This document shows, piece after piece, positions 19,281 through 27,661 of a stretch of DNA of 64,000 nt. The notes beneath the pieces were generated by a model, which was not told where the DNA came from, did not search any database, and was given only the letters and a program-made list of their open reading frames with translations. The stretch is from contig JAHREI010000001.1 in the NCBI GenBank assembly GCA_021733665.1, positions 992,001 to 1,056,000 on the forward strand. The letters run 5' to 3'. Made by a program: the position numbers and the translations under genes. Positions within the stretch are counted from its first letter, which is position 1; every line of letters begins with the position of its first letter. This stretch comes from Bacillus subtilis. GTDB taxonomy: Bacteria > Pseudomonadota > Alphaproteobacteria > Rhizobiales > Rhizobiaceae.

Positions 19281-19380
19281 GCTGCGGGTCTCATAAGGAT
19301 GAGCAGTTTCAGGAAAAGTGGAAACCGGTTTTCCGTTCGAAACTGCGGTGGGACTAATCGGGTAGTGTGAGACCCGCAGC
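19281..19380. repeat. 100-bp palindromic element with perfect 13-bp inverted ends
   Basis: Ends GCTGCGGGTCTCA (19281-19293) and TGAGACCCGCAGC (19368-19380) are exact inverse complements. Inside is a second dyad built on GAGCAGTTTC..GAAACTGC around AAAAGTGGAAACCGGTTTTCC, a core recalled from the intergenic palindromes (RIME-type) of rhizobia. It lies between the pirin end and the isochorismatase start, where it could form a long hairpin in the pirin-hydrolase transcript. Confidence 0.75.
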
Positions 19381-19398
19381 GCATGGCCGGTTATCCGG

Positions 19399-20280
19399 TC
19401 ATGGAGCTGGTATGGTTCCGAACTTACCGCTCTGAAAGTCGCGCAGAGCGGCATTGATTTCCTGTGTGGTATTCATGACGAACGGGCCGTGCATAACCAC
19501 GGGTTCATCAATGGGGGCGCCGCTGAGCAACAAAAATGAAGCATCGTTGATGGCTTCAATCCGGACATCCTCACCTTCACGGTTCAGCAGGACAATCTGA
19601 GCCTCAGTGGCCTGCTTGTCATTATTGATGGTGATTGTTCCATTGAGCACGACCAGCATGGCCGTATGGCCTTCCGGTATGTTCAGCGTTACATTGCCGT
19701 TTTGTTTGAGCCGCACATCCCAGAGATTAATGGGTGTGAAGGTGCGGGCAGGGCCTTTGATTTTGCCAAACTGACCGGCGATAACCCGTAAACTGCCTGC
19801 TTTGTCCGCCAGTTCAACGACAGGAATGTCTGATTTGAGCAGGCTTTGATAACCGGGCTCTGCATTCTTGTCTTTGGCGGGAAGATTGACCCAGAGCTGA
19901 ACCATTTGCAGGGTTCCGCCGGATTGAGTGAAAGCACGGGAGTGAAATTCTTCGTGCAATATGCCTTTGGCAGCCGTCATCCACTGCACGTCACCGGCAC
20001 CTATAATTCCGCCATTTCCTGTTGAATCGCGGTGTTCTACTTCACCCTGATAAACAATGGTGACGGTTTCAAAGCCACGATGCGGATGAATGCCGACGCC
20101 ACGCCGGTGATCCGAGCCTTTTTCGGCCGGTGCGAATTCCGCAGAGCCTGCATAATCCAGCAGCAGAAACGGACTGACATGCTCGCCGTGGCTGGCATGG
20201 GAAAACATTGAGCGCACGGGAAAGCCGTCGCCAACCCAGTGCGGGCGGGGGCTGCTGTAAACGCCTAATACCTTTCTCAT
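19399..20280 (-). CDS. Pirin family protein
   Basis: A 293-residue bicupin. The N-terminal cupin carries the iron-site motif HPHRGFETVTIVYQGEVEHRD and, later, ILHEE, giving the His-x-His...His-x-Glu set of bacterial pirins, some of which are quercetin 2,3-dioxygenases or transcription cofactors. The frame is open upstream to 20403, but the ATG at 20280 has AGGAGAC 7 nt before it and starts MRKVLGVYSSPRPHWVGDGF, as in relatives. It is divergent from a LysR gene with a 188-bp shared control region. This matches the yhaJ-yhaK (LysR-pirin) pairing of enterobacteria. Confidence 0.92.
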   Translation of the reverse strand: MRKVLGVYSSPRPHWVGDGFPVRSMFSHASHGEHVSPFLLLDYAGSAEFAPAEKGSDHRRGVGIHPHRGFETVTIVYQGEVEHRDSTGNGGIIGAGDVQWMTAAKGILHEEFHSRAFTQSGGTLQMVQLWVNLPAKDKNAEPGYQSLLKSDIPVVELADKAGSLRVIAGQFGKIKGPARTFTPINLWDVRLKQNGNVTLNIPEGHTAMLVVLNGTITINNDKQATEAQIVLLNREGEDVRIEAINDASFLLLSGAPIDEPVVMHGPFVMNTTQEINAALRDFQSGKFGTIPAP

Positions 20281-20468
20281 TGTCTGTCTCCTGTTGTCAC
20301 TTGCAGCAAATGCTGTGCGTGTGTTGATGATAGGAAGATATGAGCGGGACAAAAAATGCGGTAGTCGGCAAAAATGCACTACAATGTCTGAAATATGAGA
20401 CAATGGTATAGCGCTTTATGATAATACGATTATATTCCATTTCATGAATGGTGACACAGGGAGTTTCC

Positions 20469-21395
20469 ATGCAGGATCTGAATGATCTGAGATTTTTTGT
20501 TGTTGTGGTCGAGCAGGGCGGTTTTGCTGCAGCCGCACGCAAGCTGAATATGCCGCGCTCCCGTCTCAGTCGCCGCATCGGCCTGCTGGAGGAAAGTCTC
20601 GGCGTAAGATTGATCCAGCGTACGACCCGTCATTTCGCGGTTACAGACATCGGACAGGAATATTACCGCCATTGCGTTGCTATGCTGGTGGAGGCCGAGG
20701 CTGCGCAGGAAGTTATCGACCGGATGCGCTCTGAACCACAGGGCGTGGTACGGGTGAGCTGCCCGTCATCGATGATCTATTTCCAGATCGGCGATCTGAT
20801 TGCCCGTTTCATGAAAGAAAACCCGAAGGTTGATGTGCTGCTGGAAAGTACCAATCGTCGCGTGGATGTGTTGCGAGAGGGTTTTGATCTGGCAATCCGT
20901 GTCCGCTTTCCGCCGCTTGACGACAGTGATCTGGTGATCCGTAAATTGGCAGAAAGCCCGCAGCGGCTTGTTGCCAGCCCTTCCGTGATTGCTAATATCA
21001 GCCGGCCGCTGGTACCTGCCGATCTGGCAGAATTGCCAAGTATGGCATGGGATCCGCAACGTGCGGATCATGAATGGTGTCTGGAAAAGGCTGACGGTGC
21101 AACAGCGAGAGTGCATCACAAACCGCGCCTGATTACGGAAGATATGGTTGCATTGCGTATGGCTGCACTGCATGGCGTTGGTGTGTGCCAGTTGCCGACA
21201 ATGGTCATTCGTGAGGATTTACGCGAGGGACGTCTGGTGGATGTGCTGCCGGAATGGGCGCCGCGCACCGGTATCCTGCATGCGGCTTTCCCGTCGCGTC
21301 GCGGTCTGTTGCCGTCAGTGCGTTCTTTGCTGGATTTTCTGGGGGCGGAATATGCGAAACTGGCACGGGAAGAAACCGATTACAGCCTGACTTAA
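20469..21395 (+). CDS. LysR-family regulator, probable controller of the pirin gene
   Basis: A 308-residue LysR-type regulator with an N-terminal helix-turn-helix (about 5-62: FFVVVVEQGGFAAAARKLNMPRSRLSRRI) and a substrate-binding domain of the CrgA/YhaJ-like group. The start is the ATG at 20469, 6 nt after GGGAG; an earlier in-frame codon at 20448 adds seven residues. It is transcribed away from the pirin gene, so autoregulation and control of pirin plus the YcaC-like hydrolase is the likely arrangement. E. coli YhaJ responds to aromatic breakdown products; whether this protein does is unknown. Confidence 0.9.
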   Translation: MQDLNDLRFFVVVVEQGGFAAAARKLNMPRSRLSRRIGLLEESLGVRLIQRTTRHFAVTDIGQEYYRHCVAMLVEAEAAQEVIDRMRSEPQGVVRVSCPSSMIYFQIGDLIARFMKENPKVDVLLESTNRRVDVLREGFDLAIRVRFPPLDDSDLVIRKLAESPQRLVASPSVIANISRPLVPADLAELPSMAWDPQRADHEWCLEKADGATARVHHKPRLITEDMVALRMAALHGVGVCQLPTMVIREDLREGRLVDVLPEWAPRTGILHAAFPSRRGLLPSVRSLLDFLGAEYAKLAREETDYSLT

Positions 21396-21453
21396 GCTCT
21401 CCGCAAAGCCGGACTTCACAACCGATGCTGCCCGGCAAACTGCTGGGCAGCGA

Positions 21454-22005
21454 TCATATAGAAAGCAGCTGCCGGGAGATGTAGATCAACACGATGGCGA
21501 TCTGAATCTTTGGATGCTTAAAGAAGGCTGCCAGAGCACATAAACTCAGTGTGACCGATGCGTGAAGCAGCAGAGTGGAGCTGATATTACCTCCGGCAAC
21601 AATGGCTTTGGAAATATCGATAACCCAGGTCAGAGCCAGAAGTGTAAAAAACCAATACCGGCGCTGAATGAAAAAATCCTGATAGCCTTTATATTCTGCA
21701 ATATCGTCAGGAAATAACAGCGCAGTCATTAAAAACAGCGTAATTGCATAACCAATCTGGAATGCAAATGCGACGAAAGTCCATTCAACGTCTTTACCAA
21801 GACGGACACCCCACCACCAGAACAGAATAAGTTCAAGCAGCATGGAAAATACCCATAGCAGGTGCAGAACTGAAATTCGATTTCGCTTTGGGTGCTGCAG
21901 AAATCTGGCTACGCCGGATAAGATACGCGCTATTGAGAGACTTATGATCATCGCAATCAGAATACGGACATGCGTGAAGATCTCAATAAACTGCGTTGCT
22001 TCCAT
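21454..22005 (-). CDS. Predicted five- or six-segment membrane protein, unknown function
   Basis: A 183-residue hydrophobic protein that I do not recognise. Membrane segments can be seen near residues 12-35 (RILIAMIISLSIARILSG), 45-65 (LLWVFSMLLELILFWWW), 78-97, 116-135 and 143-178. A basic loop RFLQHPKRNR lies on the predicted cytoplasmic side after the first segment. No catalytic motif is visible. It ends 58 bp from the LysR stop (convergent) and is preceded by a terminator, so it is its own unit. It is somewhat lower in GC than its neighbours. Confidence 0.7.
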   Translation of the reverse strand: MEATQFIEIFTHVRILIAMIISLSIARILSGVARFLQHPKRNRISVLHLLWVFSMLLELILFWWWGVRLGKDVEWTFVAFAFQIGYAITLFLMTALLFPDDIAEYKGYQDFFIQRRYWFFTLLALTWVIDISKAIVAGGNISSTLLLHASVTLSLCALAAFFKHPKIQIAIVLIYISRQLLSI

Positions 22006-22197
22006 TAAAAGATATCTAACCTTCTGAGGCCATGTGAATGTATTTAAGCAGCCGTTTTTAATTCACTATTTAAAGTGTTGATCGGCAGAGTCTAAATCAA
22101 ATGATTGCCAAACGCTAATACTGAATAACATTGTCCATAAAGTATTCTTTGAGGCAGAAACCACGCTGCCATGATGCAACTTACATAGGTTTATAAT

Positions 22198-22226
22198 AAA
22201 AAGGGCACCATATGGTGCCCTTTTTC
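22198..22226 (-). terminator. Terminator of the P-type ATPase gene
   Basis: Perfect stem AAAAAGGGCACCATA / TATGGTGCCCTTTTT, 10 bp after the ATPase stop on the - strand. Confidence 0.9.
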
Positions 22227-22236
22227 GTCTTGGGAG

Positions 22237-24561
22237 CTAGGCTGGTTTCCAGCGCAGCAAGCGCATGGCATTGGCTGTCACCAGAACCGTGGCACCGGTA
22301 TCTGCCAGAATGGCTGGCCACAGACCGGTAATGCCGAGAATTGTGGTGATCAGGAATACGACCTTAAGGCCAATGGCGAGCGTAATATTCTGCTTGATAT
22401 TCGCCATCGTGCTTTTCGACAGGTTAATCATATTGGCAACATCGCTGACGCGGCCATGCATGATCGCAGCATCGGCGGTCTCCAGCGCCACATCAGTGCC
22501 GCCGCCCATGGCGATACCAAGATCGGCTGCGGCCAGCGCCGGAGCATCATTGATACCGTCGCCGATCTTGGCAACGATCTGCTTATTGGCCTTCAGTTCG
22601 CCAACCACACGACGTTTGTCTTCCGGCATCATTTCCGCGTGGACTTCCATGCCGAGATCACGGCCGATTGCTTCAGCTGTGCGGCGGTTGTCACCGGTCA
22701 GCATGATGGTGCGGATACCCTGCGCTTGCAGAGCTTTGATGCCCTGACGTGCATCTTCACGCGGCTCATCACGCATGGCGATACCACCGGCAAGCTGATC
22801 GCCGATCATCAGCAGCGAGACAGTCTTGCCCTGATCATTCATGTCGGCAATGCGCTTCTGATCAGCATCCGAGATAGTGGTCTTCGCGGCAATTGCTTTA
22901 GGCGAGGCCAGCAGAATGGCTTTACCGTCAACGGTGCCGGATACGCCTTTACCACCAAGCGCTGCGCCGTCATGCATTTGTGGCAGAGTCAGCTTGCGAT
23001 CTTCCGCAGCCTTGAGAATAGCAACGGCGAGCGGATGGCTTGAGCCCTGTTCAACAGCCGCCGCATAGCGCAGAACTTCTTCTTCCGAGCTGCCAAAGGC
23101 AACAATGTCAGTGACGACAGGCTTACCCTCTGTGAGTGTGCCGGTTTTGTCAAAGGCGGCTGCGGTTACGTGACCGGCACTTTCCAGCACTGCACCACCC
23201 TTCATCAGCAGGCCGCGGCGGGCACCGGAGGAGAGACTGGCAGCAATAGCCGCAGGGGTGGAAATAACCAGAGCACAAGGACAGCCGATCAGCAGAATGG
23301 CAAGACCTTTATAGACCCATTCATTCCAGTCGCCACCGGCAACAAGCGGCGGAACGATTGCCACCAAAGCAGCAAGAACCATGACTGCAGGGGTATACCA
23401 GACCGAGAACCGGTCGATAAAGCGTTCGGTCGGGGCTTTGGATTCCTGAGCTTCCTCAACCTGCGAGATAATGCGGGCAATGGTATTGTTCTGCGCAGTG
23501 GCAGTGACTTTAACGCGCAGCACAGCATCAGCATTGATCGTACCGGCAAAAACCTTATCGCCCGGTTCTTTATTCTTAGGCGTGCTTTCACCGGTTACAG
23601 GGGCTTCATCAACCGCACTGTTGCCGCTGATCACTTCTCCATCCGCTGCAATCCGGTCACCCGGACGCACCATAATAATCGCACCGAGGGCAACGCTTGC
23701 CGCATCCTGTTCGATAATCTGACCGTCTTTTTCGACGCGGGCAGTTTTTGGTACCAGATCGGCAAGACCGCGAATGGAATTGCGGGCACGTCGTGCCGCC
23801 ACACCTTCGAGAAGCTCACCGATCAGGAACAGGAAGACAACCATTGCGGCTTCTTCCACAGCACCGATAAACAGCGCGCCGACAGCGGCAACGGTCATCA
23901 GTGTTTCAATAGAGAAGGGCGTGCCGAAACGGGCACCGGCCAAAGCACGGCGGGCAATCGGCACCAGCCCCACCAGCATCGCTGCGGAGAAAATATAGAG
24001 GTCATATTGCGGCACAAAATGGCCGATAATATAGGCTGCAACCAATGCAGCGCCTGCCGCAATGGTCAGCTTGGCTTTACCCTGCTGCCACCATGGCTTA
24101 TTGTCTTCATCAGTGCCGTGGTCATGCATGTGCAGCGGTGAGGTCTCTTTGACCTTTTCCTGCTTCTGCCCATGTGCATGATTGTGACTATGGCTTTTAT
24201 GATCATGTGCGCTGTGATCGTGTTCGCTGTGGTCATGTCCAGCGTGATCATGATTATGGTGGCTATGATCGTGGTCATGATCGCCGGAGCAGACATGCGT
24301 TTTGGTTTCCGGCTCTGCAACAGCAGCGCCCTGATTGGCACCCATATAGCTGGATTTATAGCCGAGTTTTTTCAGCTGGCCGGTAATGGCATCGGCTTCA
24401 ACACCATTATGGGTTACAGTCATGGTGCCTTTGGTGACCGAAACATTGACGTCGCTGATCTGTTTGCCGAGGCGGCGCACAGCGGTGTCAATCTTCATGG
24501 CGCAGGAGGCGCAATCCATGCCTTCGACGCGGAATTTATCCTGACGGACGGGACCGGACAT
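22237..24561 (-). CDS. zntA: Zn/Cd/Pb-exporting P1B-type ATPase
   Basis: A 774-residue heavy-metal efflux pump. The N-terminal HMA domain has GMDCASC (Cys17, Cys20). An extreme His/Asp-rich linker follows (about residues 89-139, dominated by HDHDHS-like units). The core has the actuator TGES, ion-binding IGCPCALV (CPC 427-429), phosphorylation DKTGT (Asp471), SSHPLA and GDGINDAP. No Cu-type features are seen. The frame is open to 24585; the ATG at 24561 is preferred because it follows AAGGAAATTGGAG. A divergent MerR gene of the ZntR/CadR kind with a matching operator supports Zn/Cd/Pb specificity. Which of these metals is preferred cannot be read. Confidence 0.93.
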   Translation of the reverse strand: MSGPVRQDKFRVEGMDCASCAMKIDTAVRRLGKQISDVNVSVTKGTMTVTHNGVEADAITGQLKKLGYKSSYMGANQGAAVAEPETKTHVCSGDHDHDHSHHNHDHAGHDHSEHDHSAHDHKSHSHNHAHGQKQEKVKETSPLHMHDHGTDEDNKPWWQQGKAKLTIAAGAALVAAYIIGHFVPQYDLYIFSAAMLVGLVPIARRALAGARFGTPFSIETLMTVAAVGALFIGAVEEAAMVVFLFLIGELLEGVAARRARNSIRGLADLVPKTARVEKDGQIIEQDAASVALGAIIMVRPGDRIAADGEVISGNSAVDEAPVTGESTPKNKEPGDKVFAGTINADAVLRVKVTATAQNNTIARIISQVEEAQESKAPTERFIDRFSVWYTPAVMVLAALVAIVPPLVAGGDWNEWVYKGLAILLIGCPCALVISTPAAIAASLSSGARRGLLMKGGAVLESAGHVTAAAFDKTGTLTEGKPVVTDIVAFGSSEEEVLRYAAAVEQGSSHPLAVAILKAAEDRKLTLPQMHDGAALGGKGVSGTVDGKAILLASPKAIAAKTTISDADQKRIADMNDQGKTVSLLMIGDQLAGGIAMRDEPREDARQGIKALQAQGIRTIMLTGDNRRTAEAIGRDLGMEVHAEMMPEDKRRVVGELKANKQIVAKIGDGINDAPALAAADLGIAMGGGTDVALETADAAIMHGRVSDVANMINLSKSTMANIKQNITLAIGLKVVFLITTILGITGLWPAILADTGATVLVTANAMRLLRWKPA

Positions 24562-24606
24562 CTCCAATTTCCTTTTCTCTTGCATCTTTTGAGAAACACC
24601 CTAAAT

Positions 24607-24626
24607 GCTCTAGTGGCTATAGGAGC
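24607..24626. promoter_or_regulatory. MerR-type metal-responsive operator between zntA and its regulator
   Basis: GCTCTAGTGGCTATAGGAGC is close to the CadR/PbrR-type operator (CTATAGTGGCTACAGG core). On the - strand it lies between TTGCTC and a TTAGGG-like hexamer with ~18-19 bp spacing, the long spacing expected of promoters twisted open by MerR regulators. It sits 11 bp before the merR-type ATG. Confidence 0.7.
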
Positions 24627-24636
24627 AAGCGCAAAA

Positions 24637-25086
24637 ATGGACAAAAAAGGCTATACGATCGGCAAAGTTGCGGCACGCAGCGGTGTGAAAGTGCCAACTA
24701 TCCGTTTTTATGAGCAAATCGGCCTGATCCGTGAGCCGGAACGCACGGAGAATCAGCGGCGTGAATATGGCGCGGAAGATATCAAGCGCCTGTCATTTAT
24801 CCGCCACGCGCGCGATCTTGGTTTTGAGATCAACGATATCCGCGAATTGCTGGCGATGACCGAGACGCCTAATGCCTCTTGTCATGAGGCAGATTCGATT
24901 GCGCGGCGTCACCTCGATGAGATTGAAGACCGTATTGAGCGCCTGTCAGCCTTGCGCGATGAATTGCGCCGCATGGTGACTGAGTGCGACCATGGACGAT
25001 TATGTGAATGCAGGGTGATCCAGATTCTTGAAGATCACAGCCAGTGTGGACACGAGCATGATCATCCGGCGCAGACATTGAAATAG
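24637..25086 (+). CDS. MerR-family metal regulator (ZntR/CadR/PbrR type)
   Basis: A 149-residue MerR regulator. The winged helix (about 7-75) starts YTIGKVAARSGVKVPTIRFYEQIGL. It is followed by a long dimer helix and a metal-binding end with Cys82 (SCHEAD), Cys117 and His119 (ECDHG), Cys123, Cys125 and a Cys137-rich tail (QCGHEHDH). This pattern matches ZntR/CadR, which sense Zn, Cd or Pb. The long upstream extension of the frame is antisense to zntA and is rejected. AGGAG lies 11 nt before the ATG, inside the operator, so bound regulator could also hinder its own expression. Confidence 0.93.
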   Translation: MDKKGYTIGKVAARSGVKVPTIRFYEQIGLIREPERTENQRREYGAEDIKRLSFIRHARDLGFEINDIRELLAMTETPNASCHEADSIARRHLDEIEDRIERLSALRDELRRMVTECDHGRLCECRVIQILEDHSQCGHEHDHPAQTLK

Positions 25087-25112
25087 GCAATATACACCAG
25101 AGAGGAATGGAC

Positions 25113-25460
25113 GTGACTGTAACCATTTACGGCATTAAAAATTGTGACACGATGCGTAAGGCGCAGGACTGGCTGAGCGCGCAGAATATCGCGTTCGATT
25201 TCCATGATTATAAGAAGGTTGGTCTGGATCGTGCCAAGCTGGAAAGCTGGTGCAAGACACTGGGCTGGGAAAGTGTGATCAATCGTGCAGGCCAGACATT
25301 CCGCAAACTTGATGATGCCCAGAAGCAGGATCTGACAGAAGCCAAAGCCATTGAACTGATGCTCGGCAATCTGTCGATGATCAAACGCCCAGTGCTGGAC
25401 AAGGACGGCAAATTGCTGACCGGTTTCAAGCCAGAAATTTATACTGAGTTTTTTGCCTGA
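25113..25460 (+). CDS. ArsC/Spx-family protein (YffB-like)
   Basis: A 115-residue thioredoxin-fold protein of the ArsC/Spx/YffB group. It has a single N-terminal cysteine (Cys11 in YGIKNCDTMRKA) and the C-terminal arginine/proline motif IKRPVLDKDGKLLTGFKPE. YffB-type proteins are thought to be glutathione-dependent thiol reductases; arsenate reduction is not shown. A GTG start is chosen: AGAGGA ends 6 nt before it, while the ATG at 25107 directly abuts that site. The gene follows the MerR gene by 26 bp and may be expressed with it. Confidence 0.85.
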   Translation: MTVTIYGIKNCDTMRKAQDWLSAQNIAFDFHDYKKVGLDRAKLESWCKTLGWESVINRAGQTFRKLDDAQKQDLTEAKAIELMLGNLSMIKRPVLDKDGKLLTGFKPEIYTEFFA

Positions 25461-25514
25461 ATTTTATTGAGCACAGGCGAAGGTCTGAAAGGAAAAGTCT
25501 CAGACTGTGGCGAA

Positions 25515-25587
25515 AATGGTGATTTCGAGAACCGGAACGCAGCGTACTTATTGGTACGTGAGTACCGGAAGCGCAGAAATTACCATT
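25515..25587. repeat. Long imperfect hairpin, probable interspersed repeat
   Basis: Outer arms AATGGTGATTTC (25515-25526) and GAAATTACCATT (25576-25587), with an inner GCGTAC / GTACG pair around TTATTG. The inner text (GGAACGCAGCGTACTT..GGTACGTGAGTACCGGAAGCGCAG) resembles a palindrome I recall from other rhizobial and brucella genomes. It fills most of the gap between two convergent genes, where it may also stop transcription. Short ORFs across it are not credible. Confidence 0.55.
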
Positions 25588-25619
25588 TGCAGCCCGGTAT
25601 GTGGCTTTTAGTTCAGAGC

Positions 25620-26639
25620 CTAAAGTGCAGCTGGCCGTTTGTTCAGCTCAGGTTCTGCCAGATAATCATGATAGCTGACGCAGCGCACGTCATCGCGCTT
25701 GCAGACATCGCGGGCAAAGCGCTCCAGTGCATTCCAATAGGCGCCATTATTCATCAGGACAAAGTGGAAGCCCATTTGTAGCGGAATACGCTGGCCGTTA
25801 TATTGCTTGTTGAAAGCATTCATAAAGGCATCATAGCTGCGCTGTTCAAATTGCGCTGCCTGTTCCGGTTTTTCTTTGCCGCCTGAATGACGCACATAGA
25901 GATTATAATCCATGGCAATGACCGGTCGTGCGGAAGGACCTTCCGGTATCAGCGGCAGGCCAAAGCTTTTTAATCCGGCGAAGTTTTTCGGCAGTTCAGG
26001 CCCTGACGTCACACCGCTGGCCTGATAGGCGTAGCCGCTGTCGCGCAACGCTGTCTGCACCGGCTTGTCATCAGAGAGATAGGGTGCACGAAAGCCGGTG
26101 ATCTTGTTGTAAACGAGATCTTTCCAGCCTTCCGGTTCGCCGTCGATTTTATTGGCTTTCCAGGCATTGCCGACAATATTGCGGAATGCCTGAATTTCTT
26201 GCGCCCATTCTTTTGCTGTCCAGTCCTTCCCGTCGAAGTGGCCGCAGCCGTGGCTGGCAATTTCATGGCCTTCCAGATTGGCTTTCCATACCTGATCGAG
26301 ACGGGTGGCAATTTCTGCTTTATCCTGCGCAAAGCCGACATTGGAACGGCCTGCTTTCATACGCGGCGGCTGATACTGTGTGCGGTCGGCACGTTCCAGA
26401 TAAAACACGCAGGAGAGGAAATAGGTAAAACGTGCGCCGGTTTCCTGCCCCAGGGCGCGGCTGCGCTGCCACAGCTTGTTATCATGCGCACCGTCAAACG
26501 AGATGATCACTACCTGTTTCGGGCGACTGTCAGGTGTCTCTGTTTTTTGCGGCGGTGTTGCTGCCATATCCGGCATAGCCTGCGCTATTGTTGCAAAGCA
26601 CAGGGAAGCGGCAAAACCGGCGGCAATAAGTTTTTGCAT
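25620..26639 (-). CDS. Exported polysaccharide deacetylase family protein
   Basis: A 339-residue secreted protein with a clear signal peptide (residues 1-22, ending AIAQA-like ATIAQA). The NodB-homology fold is indicated by VVIISFDGAHD (motif 1, where many members have TFDD), GHEIASHGCGHFD (the metal-binding His-x3-His motif 2), a TGFRAPYLSDDK-type motif 3 and the C-terminal MGFHFVLMN. Such enzymes remove acetyl groups from cell-wall or capsule sugars in the periplasm. The altered first motif (SFDGAHD) keeps an Asp, so activity is likely. Substrate unknown. It stands alone. Confidence 0.85.
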   Translation of the reverse strand: MQKLIAAGFAASLCFATIAQAMPDMAATPPQKTETPDSRPKQVVIISFDGAHDNKLWQRSRALGQETGARFTYFLSCVFYLERADRTQYQPPRMKAGRSNVGFAQDKAEIATRLDQVWKANLEGHEIASHGCGHFDGKDWTAKEWAQEIQAFRNIVGNAWKANKIDGEPEGWKDLVYNKITGFRAPYLSDDKPVQTALRDSGYAYQASGVTSGPELPKNFAGLKSFGLPLIPEGPSARPVIAMDYNLYVRHSGGKEKPEQAAQFEQRSYDAFMNAFNKQYNGQRIPLQMGFHFVLMNNGAYWNALERFARDVCKRDDVRCVSYHDYLAEPELNKRPAAL

Positions 26640-26901
26640 AAAGACAGGCTCATATCATGACAGCAAGAAGGTGAGAGCAGAATTGTTAAGGATGAAATGT
26701 GGCAAAGCACAGGCATATTACCTGAATAAATCTGCAGTTTTGGTACCGGATTAAGGAATTATGCAGGAAATCACAATCGGGGCTACCATCTGTCGCCGAT
26801 TCCGACTAAAAGCCGGATAGGTGTTTTCAATAAATGGTCAGCATAGGCTGTCTGTTTGCTGATGCATAATCAATTTTGTTACAGGGTTTCACAGGGTATC
26901 C

Positions 26902-27573
26902 ATGACAGACGACAGCTTTATCCGCGAAGTCAACGAAGAGCTCCGCTCGGAACAGATGCGCGCTGTATGGCGGCGTTTTGGTCCGATTTTGATCGGCGGC
27001 GCGGTGGCAATTGTTATCGGTACAGCGGGTTATGTCGGTTATGAATATTGGCGTGAAAGCAAAGCCGCCGTATCGGGTGACCAGTTTCTGGCAGCGCTTG
27101 AGCTGGCCGGTGAGAACAAAACTGACGAAGCCCTGAGCGCGCTGAAGACACTGGAAACCGAAGGTGCCGGTTCTTATCCGCTGCTGGCGCAGCTGCGCTC
27201 GGCCACTTTGCTGGAGCAGAAAAAAGATATGGCTGGTGCGGTCAGTGCTTTTGATGCTGTTGCGGCAGATAATAAAGCGCCTGTTGCATTGCGCGATGTT
27301 GCAAAGCTGCGTGCGGCCTATATTCTGGTTGATACCGGTTCTTATGACGATGTTGCCAAACGCGCTGAAACACTGAGCGCAGACGGCAATCCGATGCGCG
27401 GTTCTGCCCGTGAAGTGCTGGGTCTGGCTGCTTATAAAGCCGGTCGTACAGATGATGCGGTTAAACTGTTCCAGCAGAATGCAGACGATGCGGCAATTCC
27501 TGCCAATATTCGTCAGCGTGCTAATACAATGCTCGATCTGATGCGCAGCACTGAGGCTGCCGCAAAGAAATAA
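26902..27573 (+). CDS. YfgM-like tetratricopeptide membrane protein
   Basis: A 223-residue bitopic inner-membrane protein. A short cytoplasmic N-terminus with FIREVNEELRSEQMRAVWRRFG is followed by one membrane helix (about 27-47) and a periplasmic alpha-solenoid of TPR-like helices. This is the YfgM/DUF2133-type fold, an ancillary SecYEG factor in E. coli. The ORF starts at the ATG after CAGGGTATCC. The gene precedes der by 88 bp, as yfgM does in many proteobacteria (yfgM-bamB-der); no bamB gene is found between them here. Confidence 0.85.
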   Translation: MTDDSFIREVNEELRSEQMRAVWRRFGPILIGGAVAIVIGTAGYVGYEYWRESKAAVSGDQFLAALELAGENKTDEALSALKTLETEGAGSYPLLAQLRSATLLEQKKDMAGAVSAFDAVAADNKAPVALRDVAKLRAAYILVDTGSYDDVAKRAETLSADGNPMRGSAREVLGLAAYKAGRTDDAVKLFQQNADDAAIPANIRQRANTMLDLMRSTEAAAKK

Positions 27574-27607
27574 GACGTTTCATTCTGAAACGCATACAAC
27601 AAAAAGA

Positions 27608-27640
27608 TAGAGCAATCTTCGCTTTCAGGAGACTGCTCTA
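27608..27640. repeat. Mini-palindrome TAGAGCA...TGCTCTA
   Basis: Arms TAGAGCAATCT and AGACTGCTCTA with a short loop, flanked by A/T, in the 88-bp gap between the yfgM-like gene and der. No T tail, so it is not a standard terminator. The ends match those of the larger dispersed repeats. Confidence 0.6.
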
Positions 27641-27661
27641 TAAGACGGAAAAATAAGCTGA

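Noticed and set aside
23170-24141. 323-codon + strand frame inside zntA
   Set aside because: It is antisense to the clear ATPase and contains no recognisable domain; its continuation would also falsely extend the MerR gene.
25467-25781. 104-codon frame after the ArsC-like gene
   Set aside because: It runs through a palindromic repeat and into the antisense of the deacetylase gene; no ribosome site.
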